Below are positions 5,820-14,376 of a stretch of DNA of 18,167 nt, piece by piece. A program made the translations under genes and the position numbers. A model generated the notes under the pieces. It ran no database searches and was not told where the DNA came from. It was given only the letters and a program-made list of their open reading frames with translations. This DNA is from an uncultured Ruminococcus sp. Lineage in GTDB: Bacteria; Bacillota; Clostridia; Lachnospirales; Lachnospiraceae. The stretch is taken from NCBI GenBank assembly GCA_934359255.1, contig CAKRLG010000034.1, positions 1-18,167 on the forward strand. Reading direction: 5' to 3'. Position 1 is the stretch's first letter; the number at the start of each line of letters is the position of its first letter.

Positions 5820-8576
5820 ATGGCATTTACATCAGAAAATAAACCGGAAAAACAGATTACGATGGGAATCCTGGCACATGTGGATGCGGGAAAGACCACT
5901 TTGTCCGAGGGTATTTTGTATACCTGTAAAGCGATCCGGAAGCTGGGACGTGTGGATCACCAGGATGCATTTTTAGATACGAATACCTTAGAGAGAAACC
6001 GGGGAATTACGATTTTTTCAAAACAGGCAGAGTGTACCCTTGGGGAGTTCGGGATCACGCTTTTGGATACGCCGGGACATGTGGACTTTTCGGCAGAGAT
6101 GGAGAGAACGCTGCAGGTTCTTGACTATGGGATCCTGGTTATCAGTGGAGCAGACGGTGTGCAGGGACATACAGAGACACTGTGGCGGCTGCTTTCCAGA
6201 TATCAGATTCCGGTTTTTTTATTTATCAACAAGATGGATCAGCCGGGAACAGACCGGGAGACTTTACTCGCGGAATTAAAAGAGAAATTGGATACAAACT
6301 GCGTGGATTTTTCTGCGGATCAGACCAGTGAAGATTGGAAGGAGCAAGTGGCCGTCTGTGATGAACAGGTGATGGAAGCCTATCTGGAAGGAGAAGAGAT
6401 CAGCAGAGTGCAGATTCAGAAAATGATTCGGGAGAGAAAACTCTTTCCATGTTATTTCGGGTCGGCACTGAAGCTGACCGGTGTGAAAGAATTTCTGGAG
6501 GATCTGAAACTTCGTATCCGGGAGTCGTCGTATCCGGAAAGTTTTGGAGCAAAGATTTATAAAATTACCAGAGACAGTCAGGGAGAACGGCTTTCCCATA
6601 TGAAGATCACCGGCGGAGCACTGAAGGTGAAATCGGTACTTTCGAATGGAAAACCGGGAGAGAGCGGTGAGGGCATCTGGCAGGAAAAAGTCAACCAGAT
6701 CCGTATCTATTCCGGGGAAAAATATACGATGGTTTCGGAAGTAAAAGCAGGAACGGTCTGTGCGGTGACAGGGCTTACTGCGACATATCCCGGACAGGGA
6801 TTGGGAAGCGAACAGGCCTCCGATATGCCAGTGCTGGAGCCGGTACTGTCTTATCGTATCGGACTTCCGGAAGAAGTCAATGTGCACCAGGCACTGCTGC
6901 AGCTTCGACAGCTGGAGGAAGAGGAACCACTGTTACATATTGTATGGAACGGAACGCTTGGAGAAATCTATGCACAGGTCATGGGAGAAGTACAGATCGA
7001 GATCTTAAAAAGTCTGATCAAAGAACGTTTCGGTATGGATGTGACTTTCGATGAGGGAAATATTGTCTATAAAGAAACGATTCTTGAACCCGTGGAAGGG
7101 GTAGGTCATTTTGAACCGCTGCGTCATTATGCGGAAGTGCATCTCCTTTTAGAACCGGGAGAAACAGGAAGCGGCCTTTCCTTTGCCACAGATTGCAGTG
7201 AGGATGTGCTGGACCGAAACTGGCAGAGGCTGATTCTGACCCATCTGGAAGAGCGGGAACACAAGGGAGTGTTGATCGGAGCTCCGATCACGGATATGAA
7301 GATCATACTTCTGACCGGTCGGGCACATATCAAACATACCGAGGGCGGAGATTTCCGTCAGGCGACGTACCGTGCCGTGAGACAGGGACTTCGCAAGGCG
7401 AAAAGTCAGTTACTGGAACCATATTATGAGTTCCGGTTGGAAGTACCTTCGGAGCAGGTGGGACGAACCATGACCGATATCCAGAAGATGCTGGGAGAAT
7501 TTGATCCGCCGAAGACAGAAGGCGAGATGACGGTGCTGACCGGATCTGCACCGGTTGTCACGATGCGGGATTATCAGAAAGAAGTGATTTCCTACACCAG
7601 TGGCAGAGGAAGACTCTCCTGTACCTTAAAAGGATATTATCCGTGCCACAATCAGGAAGAAGTCGTGGAGGCGGTCGGATACGATCCGGAAGCCGATCTT
7701 GAGAATCCGACCGGATCGGTATTTTGTGCACACGGTGCCGGCTTTGTGGTCAACTGGGATCAGGTGGAAGACTATATGCACGTGGAGAGCGGCTGGAATG
7801 CACCAGCCGGTCAGGCGACGGAACCGGAGAAACCGGTGACGGCGAAAAACTGGAAAGAAGAAAATGAAAAATACCTGGCGACCGAGAAAGAACTGGAAGA
7901 AATCTTTGAGCGCACCTACGGCCCGATCCGGAAACTGGGAGAAGAACCGCCGGTCGGCAGGAGTGTAAAAGGCTGGAAAAAGAGCCGCCGGGATCCGCTG
8001 GAAGGATACGGCAAATCCACCAGTGACTATAAACAGAAAAAGACGCCGGATGGAGAAAAAGAGTATCTGCTGGTGGACGGCTATAACATTATTTTTGCCT
8101 GGGAAGATCTGAAAGAACTGGCAGCAGTCAACATCGATGGCGCCCGGGAAAAACTGATGGATATTCTGTGTAATTATCAGGGATTCAAAAAATGTACGCT
8201 GATTCTTGTATTTGATGCCTACAAAGTGAAAGGCAATCCGGGCAGTGTGGAAACATACCATAATATTCATGTGGTTTATACGAAAGAGGCAGAAACCGCC
8301 GACCAGTACATTGAAAAAACGGTGCATGAAATTGGAAGAAAATACCGTGTGACAGTTGCCACCTCTGACCAGTTGGAGCAGGTCATCATTCTGGGGCAGG
8401 GTGGACAGAGAATGTCGGCACGGGAACTGTTGGAAGATGTGATCGAGGTCAGCCATCAGATCCGGGAAACTGCAAGAGAAAAACGTTCTTCGGAGAAAAA
8501 TTATCTGTTTGACCATCTGGACGAAGAAACAGCAGCACGTATGGAACGGATCCGTCTGGGGGAGGAAGAGGTTTGA
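5820..8576 (+). CDS. Tet(M)/EF-G-like ribosomal GTPase fused to a C-terminal NYN (YacP/Rae1-like) nuclease domain
   Basis: The 918-residue protein is far longer than Tet(M)-type proteins (about 640). Residues 1-655 form a translation-factor GTPase with G1 AHVDAGKTT (19-27), G2 RNRGIT (59-64), G3 DTPGH (83-87), G4 NKMD (137-140) and G5 GSALK (214-218). EF-G-like domains II to V follow, with LLEPYYEF and LKGYYP as in the tetracycline ribosomal protection family. The domain IV loop that reads YSPVSTPADFR in Tet(M) is HIKHTEGGDFR here (503-513), so classic drug displacement is doubtful. A charged linker (about 660-745) leads to an NYN domain with LLVDGYNII (750-758), ETADQYIE (D828) and VATSD (D850), all matching YacP/Rae1. 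Rae1 is a ribosome-associated mRNA endonuclease. The ribosome binding site AAAGGGG precedes ATG 5820. The downstream Dus gene overlaps its stop codon. Confidence 0.9.
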   Translation: MAFTSENKPEKQITMGILAHVDAGKTTLSEGILYTCKAIRKLGRVDHQDAFLDTNTLERNRGITIFSKQAECTLGEFGITLLDTPGHVDFSAEMERTLQVLDYGILVISGADGVQGHTETLWRLLSRYQIPVFLFINKMDQPGTDRETLLAELKEKLDTNCVDFSADQTSEDWKEQVAVCDEQVMEAYLEGEEISRVQIQKMIRERKLFPCYFGSALKLTGVKEFLEDLKLRIRESSYPESFGAKIYKITRDSQGERLSHMKITGGALKVKSVLSNGKPGESGEGIWQEKVNQIRIYSGEKYTMVSEVKAGTVCAVTGLTATYPGQGLGSEQASDMPVLEPVLSYRIGLPEEVNVHQALLQLRQLEEEEPLLHIVWNGTLGEIYAQVMGEVQIEILKSLIKERFGMDVTFDEGNIVYKETILEPVEGVGHFEPLRHYAEVHLLLEPGETGSGLSFATDCSEDVLDRNWQRLILTHLEEREHKGVLIGAPITDMKIILLTGRAHIKHTEGGDFRQATYRAVRQGLRKAKSQLLEPYYEFRLEVPSEQVGRTMTDIQKMLGEFDPPKTEGEMTVLTGSAPVVTMRDYQKEVISYTSGRGRLSCTLKGYYPCHNQEEVVEAVGYDPEADLENPTGSVFCAHGAGFVVNWDQVEDYMHVESGWNAPAGQATEPEKPVTAKNWKEENEKYLATEKELEEIFERTYGPIRKLGEEPPVGRSVKGWKKSRRDPLEGYGKSTSDYKQKKTPDGEKEYLLVDGYNIIFAWEDLKELAAVNIDGAREKLMDILCNYQGFKKCTLILVFDAYKVKGNPGSVETYHNIHVVYTKEAETADQYIEKTVHEIGRKYRVTVATSDQLEQVIILGQGGQRMSARELLEDVIEVSHQIRETAREKRSSEKNYLFDHLDEETAARMERIRLGEEEV

Positions 8577-9556
8577 GATACTATATGGCTCCTCTCGAAG
8601 AGGTGACGGGATATGTTTTTCGCAATGCATATCATGCATATTTTTATCCTTTTGACAAATATTTTGCCCCGTTTGTCGCAGCAAAAGAACAAAAGGGACG
8701 ACTTTTTAATTACAAAGAACGAAATGATATTCTGCCGGAGAATAACCGGGGAATGATACTGATCCCGCAGATTCTGACAAATAACAGTGAGGCTTTTGTC
8801 CGCACCGCAAGGGGGATGCGGGAGTATGGATATGAGGAAATCAATCTGAACCTGGGGTGCCCTTCGAAAACGGTGGTGAACGGGGGCAGAGGTTCCGGGT
8901 TTTTGCAGGACAGAGAAGGACTGCGTAAATTCCTGGATGAGATTTTTGAACAGCTGGACATGAAAATTTCCATCAAGACCAGACTGGGACGTTACGATCC
9001 TGAAGAGATCGGACCGCTGATGGAGATTTTTAACGGTTATCCGTTGGAAGAGCTGATTATTCATCCGCGGGTGAGGGAAGATTTTTATGGTGGAACACCA
9101 CGGCTGGATGCATTTTCCGGGGCATACGAGGTGCGGAAAGCACCGCTTTGTTATAACGGTGATATTTTTACGGTGGAGGATCTGGAAAGGATAGAAAGAG
9201 AATTTCCACAGATTACAGCGGTGATGATCGGAAGAGGTGTTCTTCGACATCCGGGACTGACCGGGCAGATACATGGAAAGCATTTACCGGAAAAATCGGT
9301 ATGGGAAGCATTTGCCGGACAGCTGAGGGATGAATATGTAAGAATCTCGATCAATGAAGAAAAGGCACTGTTTAAATTAAAGGAAATCTGGAGCTATCTG
9401 CGTTGGTCTTTTCCGGAAAGTAATATCTGGGACCGACAGATGAAAGTGGCAGGAGATCTGGAAACATTTCTTTATGGAATGAGAAATCTTCTGGATACTT
9501 ACGACCCGAAAAAAATACCGGAAAAGAGAGGAATTCCGGGGTTGCATAATAGATAA
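8573..9556 (+). CDS. dus: tRNA-dihydrouridine synthase (Dus family)
   Basis: This 327-residue FMN enzyme should reduce uridine to dihydrouridine in tRNA D-loops using NADPH. It opens with the family start YYMAPLEEVTGYVFRNAY (3-20). The active site NLNLGCPSKTV spans 91-101 with the catalytic Cys96. KTRLG near residue 131 and MIGRGVLRHP later bind FMN and phosphate. The family usually begins a few residues before MAPLE, and GGAGG at 8561-8565 lies seven bases from TTG 8573, so the TTG start is preferred over ATG 8585. The start overlaps the upstream stop codon as TTGA, implying translational coupling to the GTPase-nuclease gene. Which Dus subfamily and which tRNA position it serves cannot be told. 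Confidence 0.92.
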   Translation: MRYYMAPLEEVTGYVFRNAYHAYFYPFDKYFAPFVAAKEQKGRLFNYKERNDILPENNRGMILIPQILTNNSEAFVRTARGMREYGYEEINLNLGCPSKTVVNGGRGSGFLQDREGLRKFLDEIFEQLDMKISIKTRLGRYDPEEIGPLMEIFNGYPLEELIIHPRVREDFYGGTPRLDAFSGAYEVRKAPLCYNGDIFTVEDLERIEREFPQITAVMIGRGVLRHPGLTGQIHGKHLPEKSVWEAFAGQLRDEYVRISINEEKALFKLKEIWSYLRWSFPESNIWDRQMKVAGDLETFLYGMRNLLDTYDPKKIPEKRGIPGLHNR

Positions 9557-9616
9557 GAGAAAGATAAAATAATACTGATTGAAAAAAATGAGCAGTGAAA
9601 AGAGTGGGGAAAAAAC

Positions 9617-10975
9617 ATGGAAACAGAACTGGGACAAAGGAAACATTTATTTACCAATAAACAACTGTGGGCATTGCTGGTGCCGGTGGTTGTGGAACAG
9701 ATTCTGAATTCTCTGATGGGAACGGCAGATACGATGATGGTCAGCAACGTGGGATCGGCGGCTATCTCGGCGGTATCGTTGGTGGATTCGATCAATGTGC
9801 TGGTGATCCAGGTGTTTGCCGCGCTGGCAGCAGGAGGAACCATCATCTGTTCCCAGTATATGGGACAGAAAAACGTAAAAAATGCCACAGACGCGGCAAA
9901 ACAGCTGATTTTTATTATCACGGCGATTGCTGTGGTACTGACTGCAGTCTGTGTGGTATTTCAGATTCCACTGTTGCATCTGATCTTCGGAAAAGTGGAA
10001 GCGGAAGTAATGACTAATTCCGAGGTATACTTCCTGTATACAGCCCTTTCGTTTCCGTTTATTGCAGTTTTCAATGCGGGATCTTCCGTATTTCGAGCAC
10101 AGGAAAATACGAGCCTGCCTATGACCATCTCGGTGATCTCTAATATTATGAATATTGTGGGAAATGCGATTCTGATTTTCGGTTTCCATATGGGGGTGGC
10201 CGGTGCGGCACTGTCTACACTGATTTCAAGAATTTTTTGTGCAATCGTTGTCATGTATTTTCTGAGGAATCCAAAAGAAGAGATATGTGTGCGGGATTAC
10301 ATAAAGATCCGCCCGGATAGGCATAAGATTAAGATGATCCTGGCGCTGGGTATCCCGACGGGTATCGAAAACGGGATGTTTCAGTTTGGTAAGCTGGCGA
10401 TCCAGTCTACGGTATCAACTCTTGGTACTGCGGCAATCGCAGCACAGGCGATGACAAATATTCTGGAAAATCTGAATGGTATTGCAGCCATCGGTATCGG
10501 CATCGGTCTGATGAATGTAGTAGGAGAGTGTATCGGTGCCGGAAGAAAGGATGAGGCGATATACTATACAAAAAAGATGTGCCTGGTATCTGAGGTAGTT
10601 ATCATCATCAGCTGTCTGCTGGTGTTTGCCCTGACAAAACCAATCATCCATCTGGGAGGTATGAGCGCAGAGAGTGGTGCGATGTGTTTCTTTATGGTGA
10701 CCTGGATCACCATCATCAAACCAATCGTATGGGTACCGGCTTTTATTCCGGCATATTCCATGCGGGCGGCAGGCGATGTAAAATTCTCCATGCTATTGTC
10801 CTGTACGACCATGTGGCTTTGCAGGGTAACATTATGTGTAGTTCTTTGTCGTGTTTTCGGTTTCGGACCGATTGCGGTCTGGATCGGTATGTTCTCTGAC
10901 TGGACACTCCGTGGTATCTTTTATACCCTGCGGTTTCATGGAAGAAAATGGCTGGATCATAAGGTGATCGAGTAA
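9617..10975 (+). CDS. MATE family efflux transporter (second copy)
   Basis: The 452-residue membrane protein has the twelve-helix MATE pattern. Family features are LLVPVVVEQILNSLMGTADT (20-39), with P23 and D38 in helix 1. SQYMGQKN follows helix 2, RAQENTSLPM is in the cytoplasmic loop, and GIPTGIENGMFQFGK opens the second half. It is not a close duplicate of the first MATE gene: only scattered positions agree. The ribosome binding site is weak (GTGGGG at about 9605-9610). It lies 60 bases after the Dus gene with no terminator between, so it may be the last gene of the GTPase-nuclease/Dus transcript. That would pair a ribosome-protection-like protein with an efflux pump. The substrate is unknown. 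Confidence 0.9.
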   Translation: METELGQRKHLFTNKQLWALLVPVVVEQILNSLMGTADTMMVSNVGSAAISAVSLVDSINVLVIQVFAALAAGGTIICSQYMGQKNVKNATDAAKQLIFIITAIAVVLTAVCVVFQIPLLHLIFGKVEAEVMTNSEVYFLYTALSFPFIAVFNAGSSVFRAQENTSLPMTISVISNIMNIVGNAILIFGFHMGVAGAALSTLISRIFCAIVVMYFLRNPKEEICVRDYIKIRPDRHKIKMILALGIPTGIENGMFQFGKLAIQSTVSTLGTAAIAAQAMTNILENLNGIAAIGIGIGLMNVVGECIGAGRKDEAIYYTKKMCLVSEVVIIISCLLVFALTKPIIHLGGMSAESGAMCFFMVTWITIIKPIVWVPAFIPAYSMRAAGDVKFSMLLSCTTMWLCRVTLCVVLCRVFGFGPIAVWIGMFSDWTLRGIFYTLRFHGRKWLDHKVIE

Positions 10976-11085
10976 TTATTCAGCATCGGTAAAAGCATTT
11001 ATATGCATTTCGACTCGTAATGGTGAGGGTACTGAAAAGTTATGTCATTGGTTAAAAATATCAGTTGAGAAAGAGGAGACGGATT

Positions 11086-11589
11086 GTGGGAGAACGATTA
11101 ACGAAACATGATGTGGAGAAAATAGAAAAAGAGATTGAATACCGGAAACTGGTAGTTCGGAAGGATGCTATCGAAGCAGTAAAAGAGGCAAGAGCCCAGG
11201 GCGATCTCAGTGAAAATTTTGAATACTATGCGGCAAAAAAAGAAAAAAATCAGAATGAGAGCCGGATCCGGTATCTGGAGAGAATGTTAAAAACAGCAGT
11301 TGTGATTTCAGAAGAGTCCAAAGAAGATGAAGTGGGGCTGAATAATACAGTGACGCTGTACATGGAAGATGACGATGAGGAGGAAACCTATCGTCTGGTC
11401 ACTTCGATCCGCGGCAATTCGTTAAGTGGGCTGATCAGCACGGAATCTCCGATCGGAAAGGCGATTCTTGGACACAAAGTGGGTGACCGGGTAGAAATCA
11501 AAGTGAGTGATGATTTCTCTTATTATGTGGTGATCCGAAAGATTGATAAGACAGAGAGTGAAGCGGACGATAAGATCCGAAGCTTTTAA
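11086..11589 (+). CDS. greA: GreA/GreB family transcription elongation factor
   Basis: The 167-residue protein has the N-terminal coiled coil of Gre factors (about 5-75) and a C-terminal FKBP-like domain ending in GHKVGDRVEIKV. The coiled-coil tip reads EARAQGDLSENFEYYAAK, with the acidic residues D40 and E43 that stimulate transcript cleavage by stalled RNA polymerase. GTG 11086 is chosen as start because AGGAG at 11074-11078 is seven bases upstream; a TTG at 11065 precedes that site and would add a basic tail. The acidic run DDDEEE near residue 87 is less typical of GreA. The gene may be a paralogue rather than the main housekeeping copy, because it heads an operon with sugar acetylation, LacI-type regulation and amino acid export. 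Confidence 0.88.
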   Translation: MGERLTKHDVEKIEKEIEYRKLVVRKDAIEAVKEARAQGDLSENFEYYAAKKEKNQNESRIRYLERMLKTAVVISEESKEDEVGLNNTVTLYMEDDDEEETYRLVTSIRGNSLSGLISTESPIGKAILGHKVGDRVEIKVSDDFSYYVVIRKIDKTESEADDKIRSF

Positions 11590-11603
11590 AAGGAGGACAA
11601 AAG

Positions 11604-12257
11604 ATGCATTTAGAGGACCGAATCAAAAACGGGATGACTTTTTACGAACATGGTCATACAGATCCGATCGATATTGAACAGGAAAAGAAACTGGAAGCTC
11701 AGAGACGTCACTGTAAAGAAGTGATGTTTGACTATAACAACACTCGTCCGAGCGAGGATGTGAAGAAAAAAGAAATTCTGAAAGGGATTCTCGGGCATTG
11801 TACGGACCGTGTGTTTATTGAAAGTCCGGTACATATGTCTTACGGTAATCATGTTCATCTTGGGGATCAGTTTTATGCCAATTTTAATCTGGTCATCATA
11901 GATGATATGGATGTGTATATTGGCAATCAGGTCATGATAGGTCCCAATGTAACCATCTGTACCACCGGTCATCCGGTCTATCCGCTGTATCGAGAGATGG
12001 GTGCACATTATTCGCTGCCTATCCACATTGGCAATCAGGTATGGATCGGAGCAAATTCTGTTGTGCTTCCGGGGGTAACTATTGGAGATAATTCGGTGAT
12101 CGGTGCGGGAAGTATCGTTACGAGAGATATTCCTGCCAATGTGGTTGCCGTGGGCAATCCATGCCGTGTGATACGCGAGATTACAGAAAGAGACCGGGAA
12201 TATTATTTCCGGGATATGAAAGTAGATTTTCCATATACCTTACGAGAAGAAGGATGA
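11604..12257 (+). CDS. Sugar O-acetyltransferase, hexapeptide-repeat (LacA/Maa type)
   Basis: The 217-residue enzyme belongs to the left-handed beta-helix acetyltransferases that move acetyl from acetyl-CoA to galactosides or maltose. The N-terminal helical cap (MAC domain) spans about residues 8-62. YANFNLVIIDD at 91-101 and CTTGHP at 119-124 match LacA, and H123 is the catalytic His. Hexapeptide repeats continue with IGNQVWIGANSVVLPGV and end in VAVGNPCRVIR. AAGGAGG lies eight bases before the ATG. The gene follows greA by 14 bases, and its stop codon TGA overlaps an ATG of the LacI-type gene (ATGA 12254-12257), so all three are probably co-transcribed. The actual sugar acceptor cannot be inferred. 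Confidence 0.92.
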   Translation: MHLEDRIKNGMTFYEHGHTDPIDIEQEKKLEAQRRHCKEVMFDYNNTRPSEDVKKKEILKGILGHCTDRVFIESPVHMSYGNHVHLGDQFYANFNLVIIDDMDVYIGNQVMIGPNVTICTTGHPVYPLYREMGAHYSLPIHIGNQVWIGANSVVLPGVTIGDNSVIGAGSIVTRDIPANVVAVGNPCRVIREITERDREYYFRDMKVDFPYTLREEG

Positions 12258-12262
12258 GAGAA

Positions 12263-13276
12263 ATGATCACGATTAAGGAAATTGCAGATCAGCTGGGGGT
12301 CAGTGCCACAACTGTTTCCAATGTGTTAAATGGACGCGCAGGAAAAATGTCACAGGAGACCAGACAACGTGTCGAAGAAGCATTGCTCCGTAATCATTAT
12401 GTAAAAGAAAAGAAAAACAACAGAGGGGAACCGCAACATCATCTGGTAGCGGTCTATATTTGTCTTGGAAAGAAAAAACATGTGCTGACGGATCCCTTTT
12501 GTGGGGGTCTGCTGGAGGGGATTGACCGGGAACTGCGAAAATACCATCGCGCTATGGTCTGCGGAACGGTAGATGATAATGAAAGTTTTGCAAAGGTACT
12601 GCAGAATTCCAATCTGGAAGGTGCGATCCTGCTTGGATGTGAAGCAGAGTTTTGTACTGCTCTGGTACATCAGATTCCCATTCCCATTGTCTTTGTGGAT
12701 TCCTATGGAGAAGGATTTGACAATATCGGATTAGAGGACTATGAGGGTGGATATGAGATGACCTCTTATCTGATCAGTCAGGGACATCGAAAGATTGCCT
12801 TTTTTGGGGATCAGCAACAGCCAAAGGGCAGTAATCTGTACAGATTTCAAGGGCTACAGAAAGCGATGGAAGAACATGAGCTGAAGTTTGACAAAGATGA
12901 TTATTTTTATCTTCCCCAGCATGATACTTACCGACACGAAGTGCTGCGGCAGTTTGCACAAAACGTGAAGAAAACAGGGTATACGGCAGCGTTTTTTACC
13001 TCGGATTTTCTGGCAAATGAAGCTATCAGCATCTTTTATTCGAAAGGAATCTCTGTGCCGGAAGACCTGTCGGTAACCGGTTTTGATGATAATATTTATG
13101 CAAGACTTTCCAGGCCGATGCTTACGACCATACGGCAGAAGCCGGAAGAAAAGGGAAAAGAAGCAGTGGGACTTCTGATGCGGCGCATCTATGGAAAGGA
13201 AGTGCCGGTGGGCCGGATGAGACTGCCCACGGAATTAATTGTACGGGAAAGTGTTCGCAATTTGGCTGACAGATAG
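12263..13276 (+). CDS. LacI family transcriptional regulator
   Basis: The 337-residue protein starts with a LacI-type helix-turn-helix, ITIKEIADQLGVSATTVSNV at 2-21, followed by the hinge region. A periplasmic-binding-protein-like effector domain runs from about residue 60 to the end. Typical parts are GAILLG, PIVFVDSY, GHRKIAFFGD and the late LSVTGFDDNIYARLSRPMLTTI pattern. ATG 12263 is chosen since AAGGA at 12250-12254 is about eight bases away; ATG 12254, which overlaps the upstream stop, is an equally possible start three codons longer. LacI-type proteins usually repress sugar genes, and the upstream acetyltransferase fits a sugar theme. It sits inside an operon, so it may control itself. 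No palindromic operator was identified at the operon's front. Confidence 0.9.
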   Translation: MITIKEIADQLGVSATTVSNVLNGRAGKMSQETRQRVEEALLRNHYVKEKKNNRGEPQHHLVAVYICLGKKKHVLTDPFCGGLLEGIDRELRKYHRAMVCGTVDDNESFAKVLQNSNLEGAILLGCEAEFCTALVHQIPIPIVFVDSYGEGFDNIGLEDYEGGYEMTSYLISQGHRKIAFFGDQQQPKGSNLYRFQGLQKAMEEHELKFDKDDYFYLPQHDTYRHEVLRQFAQNVKKTGYTAAFFTSDFLANEAISIFYSKGISVPEDLSVTGFDDNIYARLSRPMLTTIRQKPEEKGKEAVGLLMRRIYGKEVPVGRMRLPTELIVRESVRNLADR

Positions 13277-13299
13277 CAGTTGCGGGCAGGGTGAGAAAA

Positions 13300-14010
13300 A
13301 TGAAAAAGAGTGAATTTTTACAGGGAATTCGTCACGGAATTCCCATTTGTTTGGGATATTTTTCAGTATCGGCGGCATTTGGCATTACAGCGGTTCGTTC
13401 CGGCCTGCCGCTATGGACAGCTGTGTTGATATCCCTGACTAATGTAACCAGTGCAGGTCAGTTTGCAGGGGTGAATCTGATGGTAGCCGGAGCTTCTATG
13501 ATTGAGATTGCCATGACCACGCTACTCATTAATATCCGTTATTTTCTGATGTCCCTGTCTGTTTCTCAGAAAGTGGAAAGCAAAATGTCCATGAAGAAGA
13601 GACTGGGGATCGCCTATGGAATTACAGATGAAATCTTTGCAGTTTCCATGCAGCAGCCAAAGGAATTAACGGCCTCCTATATGGCAGGACTGATCCTGAC
13701 GCCGGTTGCTGGCTGGACTCTTGGGACTTTTGTGGGTGGCGCTGCCACTCGGCTGATGCCGCAAAAATTATCCAGTGCCATGGGAATTGCTTTATATGGG
13801 ATGTTTATTGCTATTATCATTCCTCCGGCCAGAGAACAAAAAAATGTGCTTTTTACAGTGATTTTGGCAATTGCGGTAAGTATTGCTTTTTCCAGTCTTC
13901 CTGTGTTGAAACAGCTGTCCGGCGGATGGGCGATCATTTTGATCACGATTCTGGTCAGTGGAATTGCGGCATGGTTATTCCCGAGAAATGAGGAGGAGAA
14001 TGCAGGATGA
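13300..14010 (+). CDS. azlC: AzlC family branched-chain amino acid exporter, large subunit
   Basis: This 236-residue membrane protein matches AzlC, the large half of a two-part exporter of branched-chain amino acids and their analogues. AzlC features include GIRHGIPICLGYFSVSAAFG near the N-terminus and INIRYFLMSLSVS. GIAYGITDEIFAVS comes next, followed by the GWTLGTFVGG helix. Roughly seven to eight membrane segments are present. ATG 13300 is preferred because AGGGTG lies six bases upstream; GTG 13291 has no room for a ribosome binding site. It follows the LacI-type gene by 23 bases and overlaps azlD by four bases. Control by a LacI-type regulator is unusual for this pair, which elsewhere is often governed by Lrp/AsnC-type proteins. 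Confidence 0.9.
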   Translation: MKKSEFLQGIRHGIPICLGYFSVSAAFGITAVRSGLPLWTAVLISLTNVTSAGQFAGVNLMVAGASMIEIAMTTLLINIRYFLMSLSVSQKVESKMSMKKRLGIAYGITDEIFAVSMQQPKELTASYMAGLILTPVAGWTLGTFVGGAATRLMPQKLSSAMGIALYGMFIAIIIPPAREQKNVLFTVILAIAVSIAFSSLPVLKQLSGGWAIILITILVSGIAAWLFPRNEEENAG

Positions 14011-14318
14011 GTACAAAGTATATTATTGTCAGTATGTTTGTGATGGCATTGACGACTTATGTGATCCGGATGCTTCCAATGGCAATTTTCCGAAAAAAGA
14101 TCAATGACATTCGAGTACAGTCTTTCTTGTATTACGTGCCCTATGCAGTGCTTTCGGCGATGACCTTTCCGGCCATCTTTTCCAGTACGGGATCTCAGGT
14201 AAGTGCAGCAGCAGGCTGTGTAACAGCGATCGTTCTGGCTTATATGAGAAAGGGGTTACTGGTGGTGGCTGTGGGAGCGGCAGCGATGGTTTTCTTGGTA
14301 CAGTCAATGGGTTTTTAG
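14007..14318 (+). CDS. azlD: AzlD family branched-chain amino acid exporter, small subunit
   Basis: The 103-residue protein has the size and pattern of AzlD. It has an N-terminal helix with TTYVIRMLPMAIF, then FLYYVPYAVLSAMTFPAIF, and two further hydrophobic helices. AzlD works together with AzlC in the membrane. The start ATG 14007 overlaps the azlC stop codon (ATGA), and AGGAGG lies at 13990-13995 inside the azlC end, so translation is coupled. It is the last gene of the run from greA, and a strong terminator follows 14 bases later. Confidence 0.9.
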   Translation: MSTKYIIVSMFVMALTTYVIRMLPMAIFRKKINDIRVQSFLYYVPYAVLSAMTFPAIFSSTGSQVSAAAGCVTAIVLAYMRKGLLVVAVGAAAMVFLVQSMGF

Positions 14319-14332
14319 TAATTTATAAAACG

Positions 14333-14376
14333 AAAAGGTTCCAGAATGGTTTTCCAAACCAGCTGGAACCTTTTTT
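14333..14376. terminator. Strong intrinsic terminator, probably bidirectional
   Basis: AAAAGGTTCCAG at 14333-14344 pairs with CTGGAACCTTTT at 14363-14374, giving a 12-bp stem. A nested TGGTTT/AAACCA stem is inside and TTTTTT lies at 14371-14376. It ends the AzlCD transcript. Read from the other strand it also has TTTT runs and can stop the convergent DUF2752 transcript. Confidence 0.9.

Noticed and set aside
5726..5842. 38-codon frame that could be a leader peptide for the GTPase-NYN gene
   Set aside because: Its ATG lies inside the proposed -10 element, so the likely transcript does not contain it, and it has no ribosome binding site.
7626..8684. Long minus-strand frame (352 codons) opposite the GTPase-NYN gene
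   Set aside because: It is a mirror of the real gene's codon bias. The product is Phe/His/Arg-rich with no family pattern, while the plus strand has clear domains.
8501..9283. Minus-strand frame (260 codons) opposite the Dus gene
   Set aside because: The plus strand encodes an intact Dus with its active site. The minus product has no recognisable motifs.
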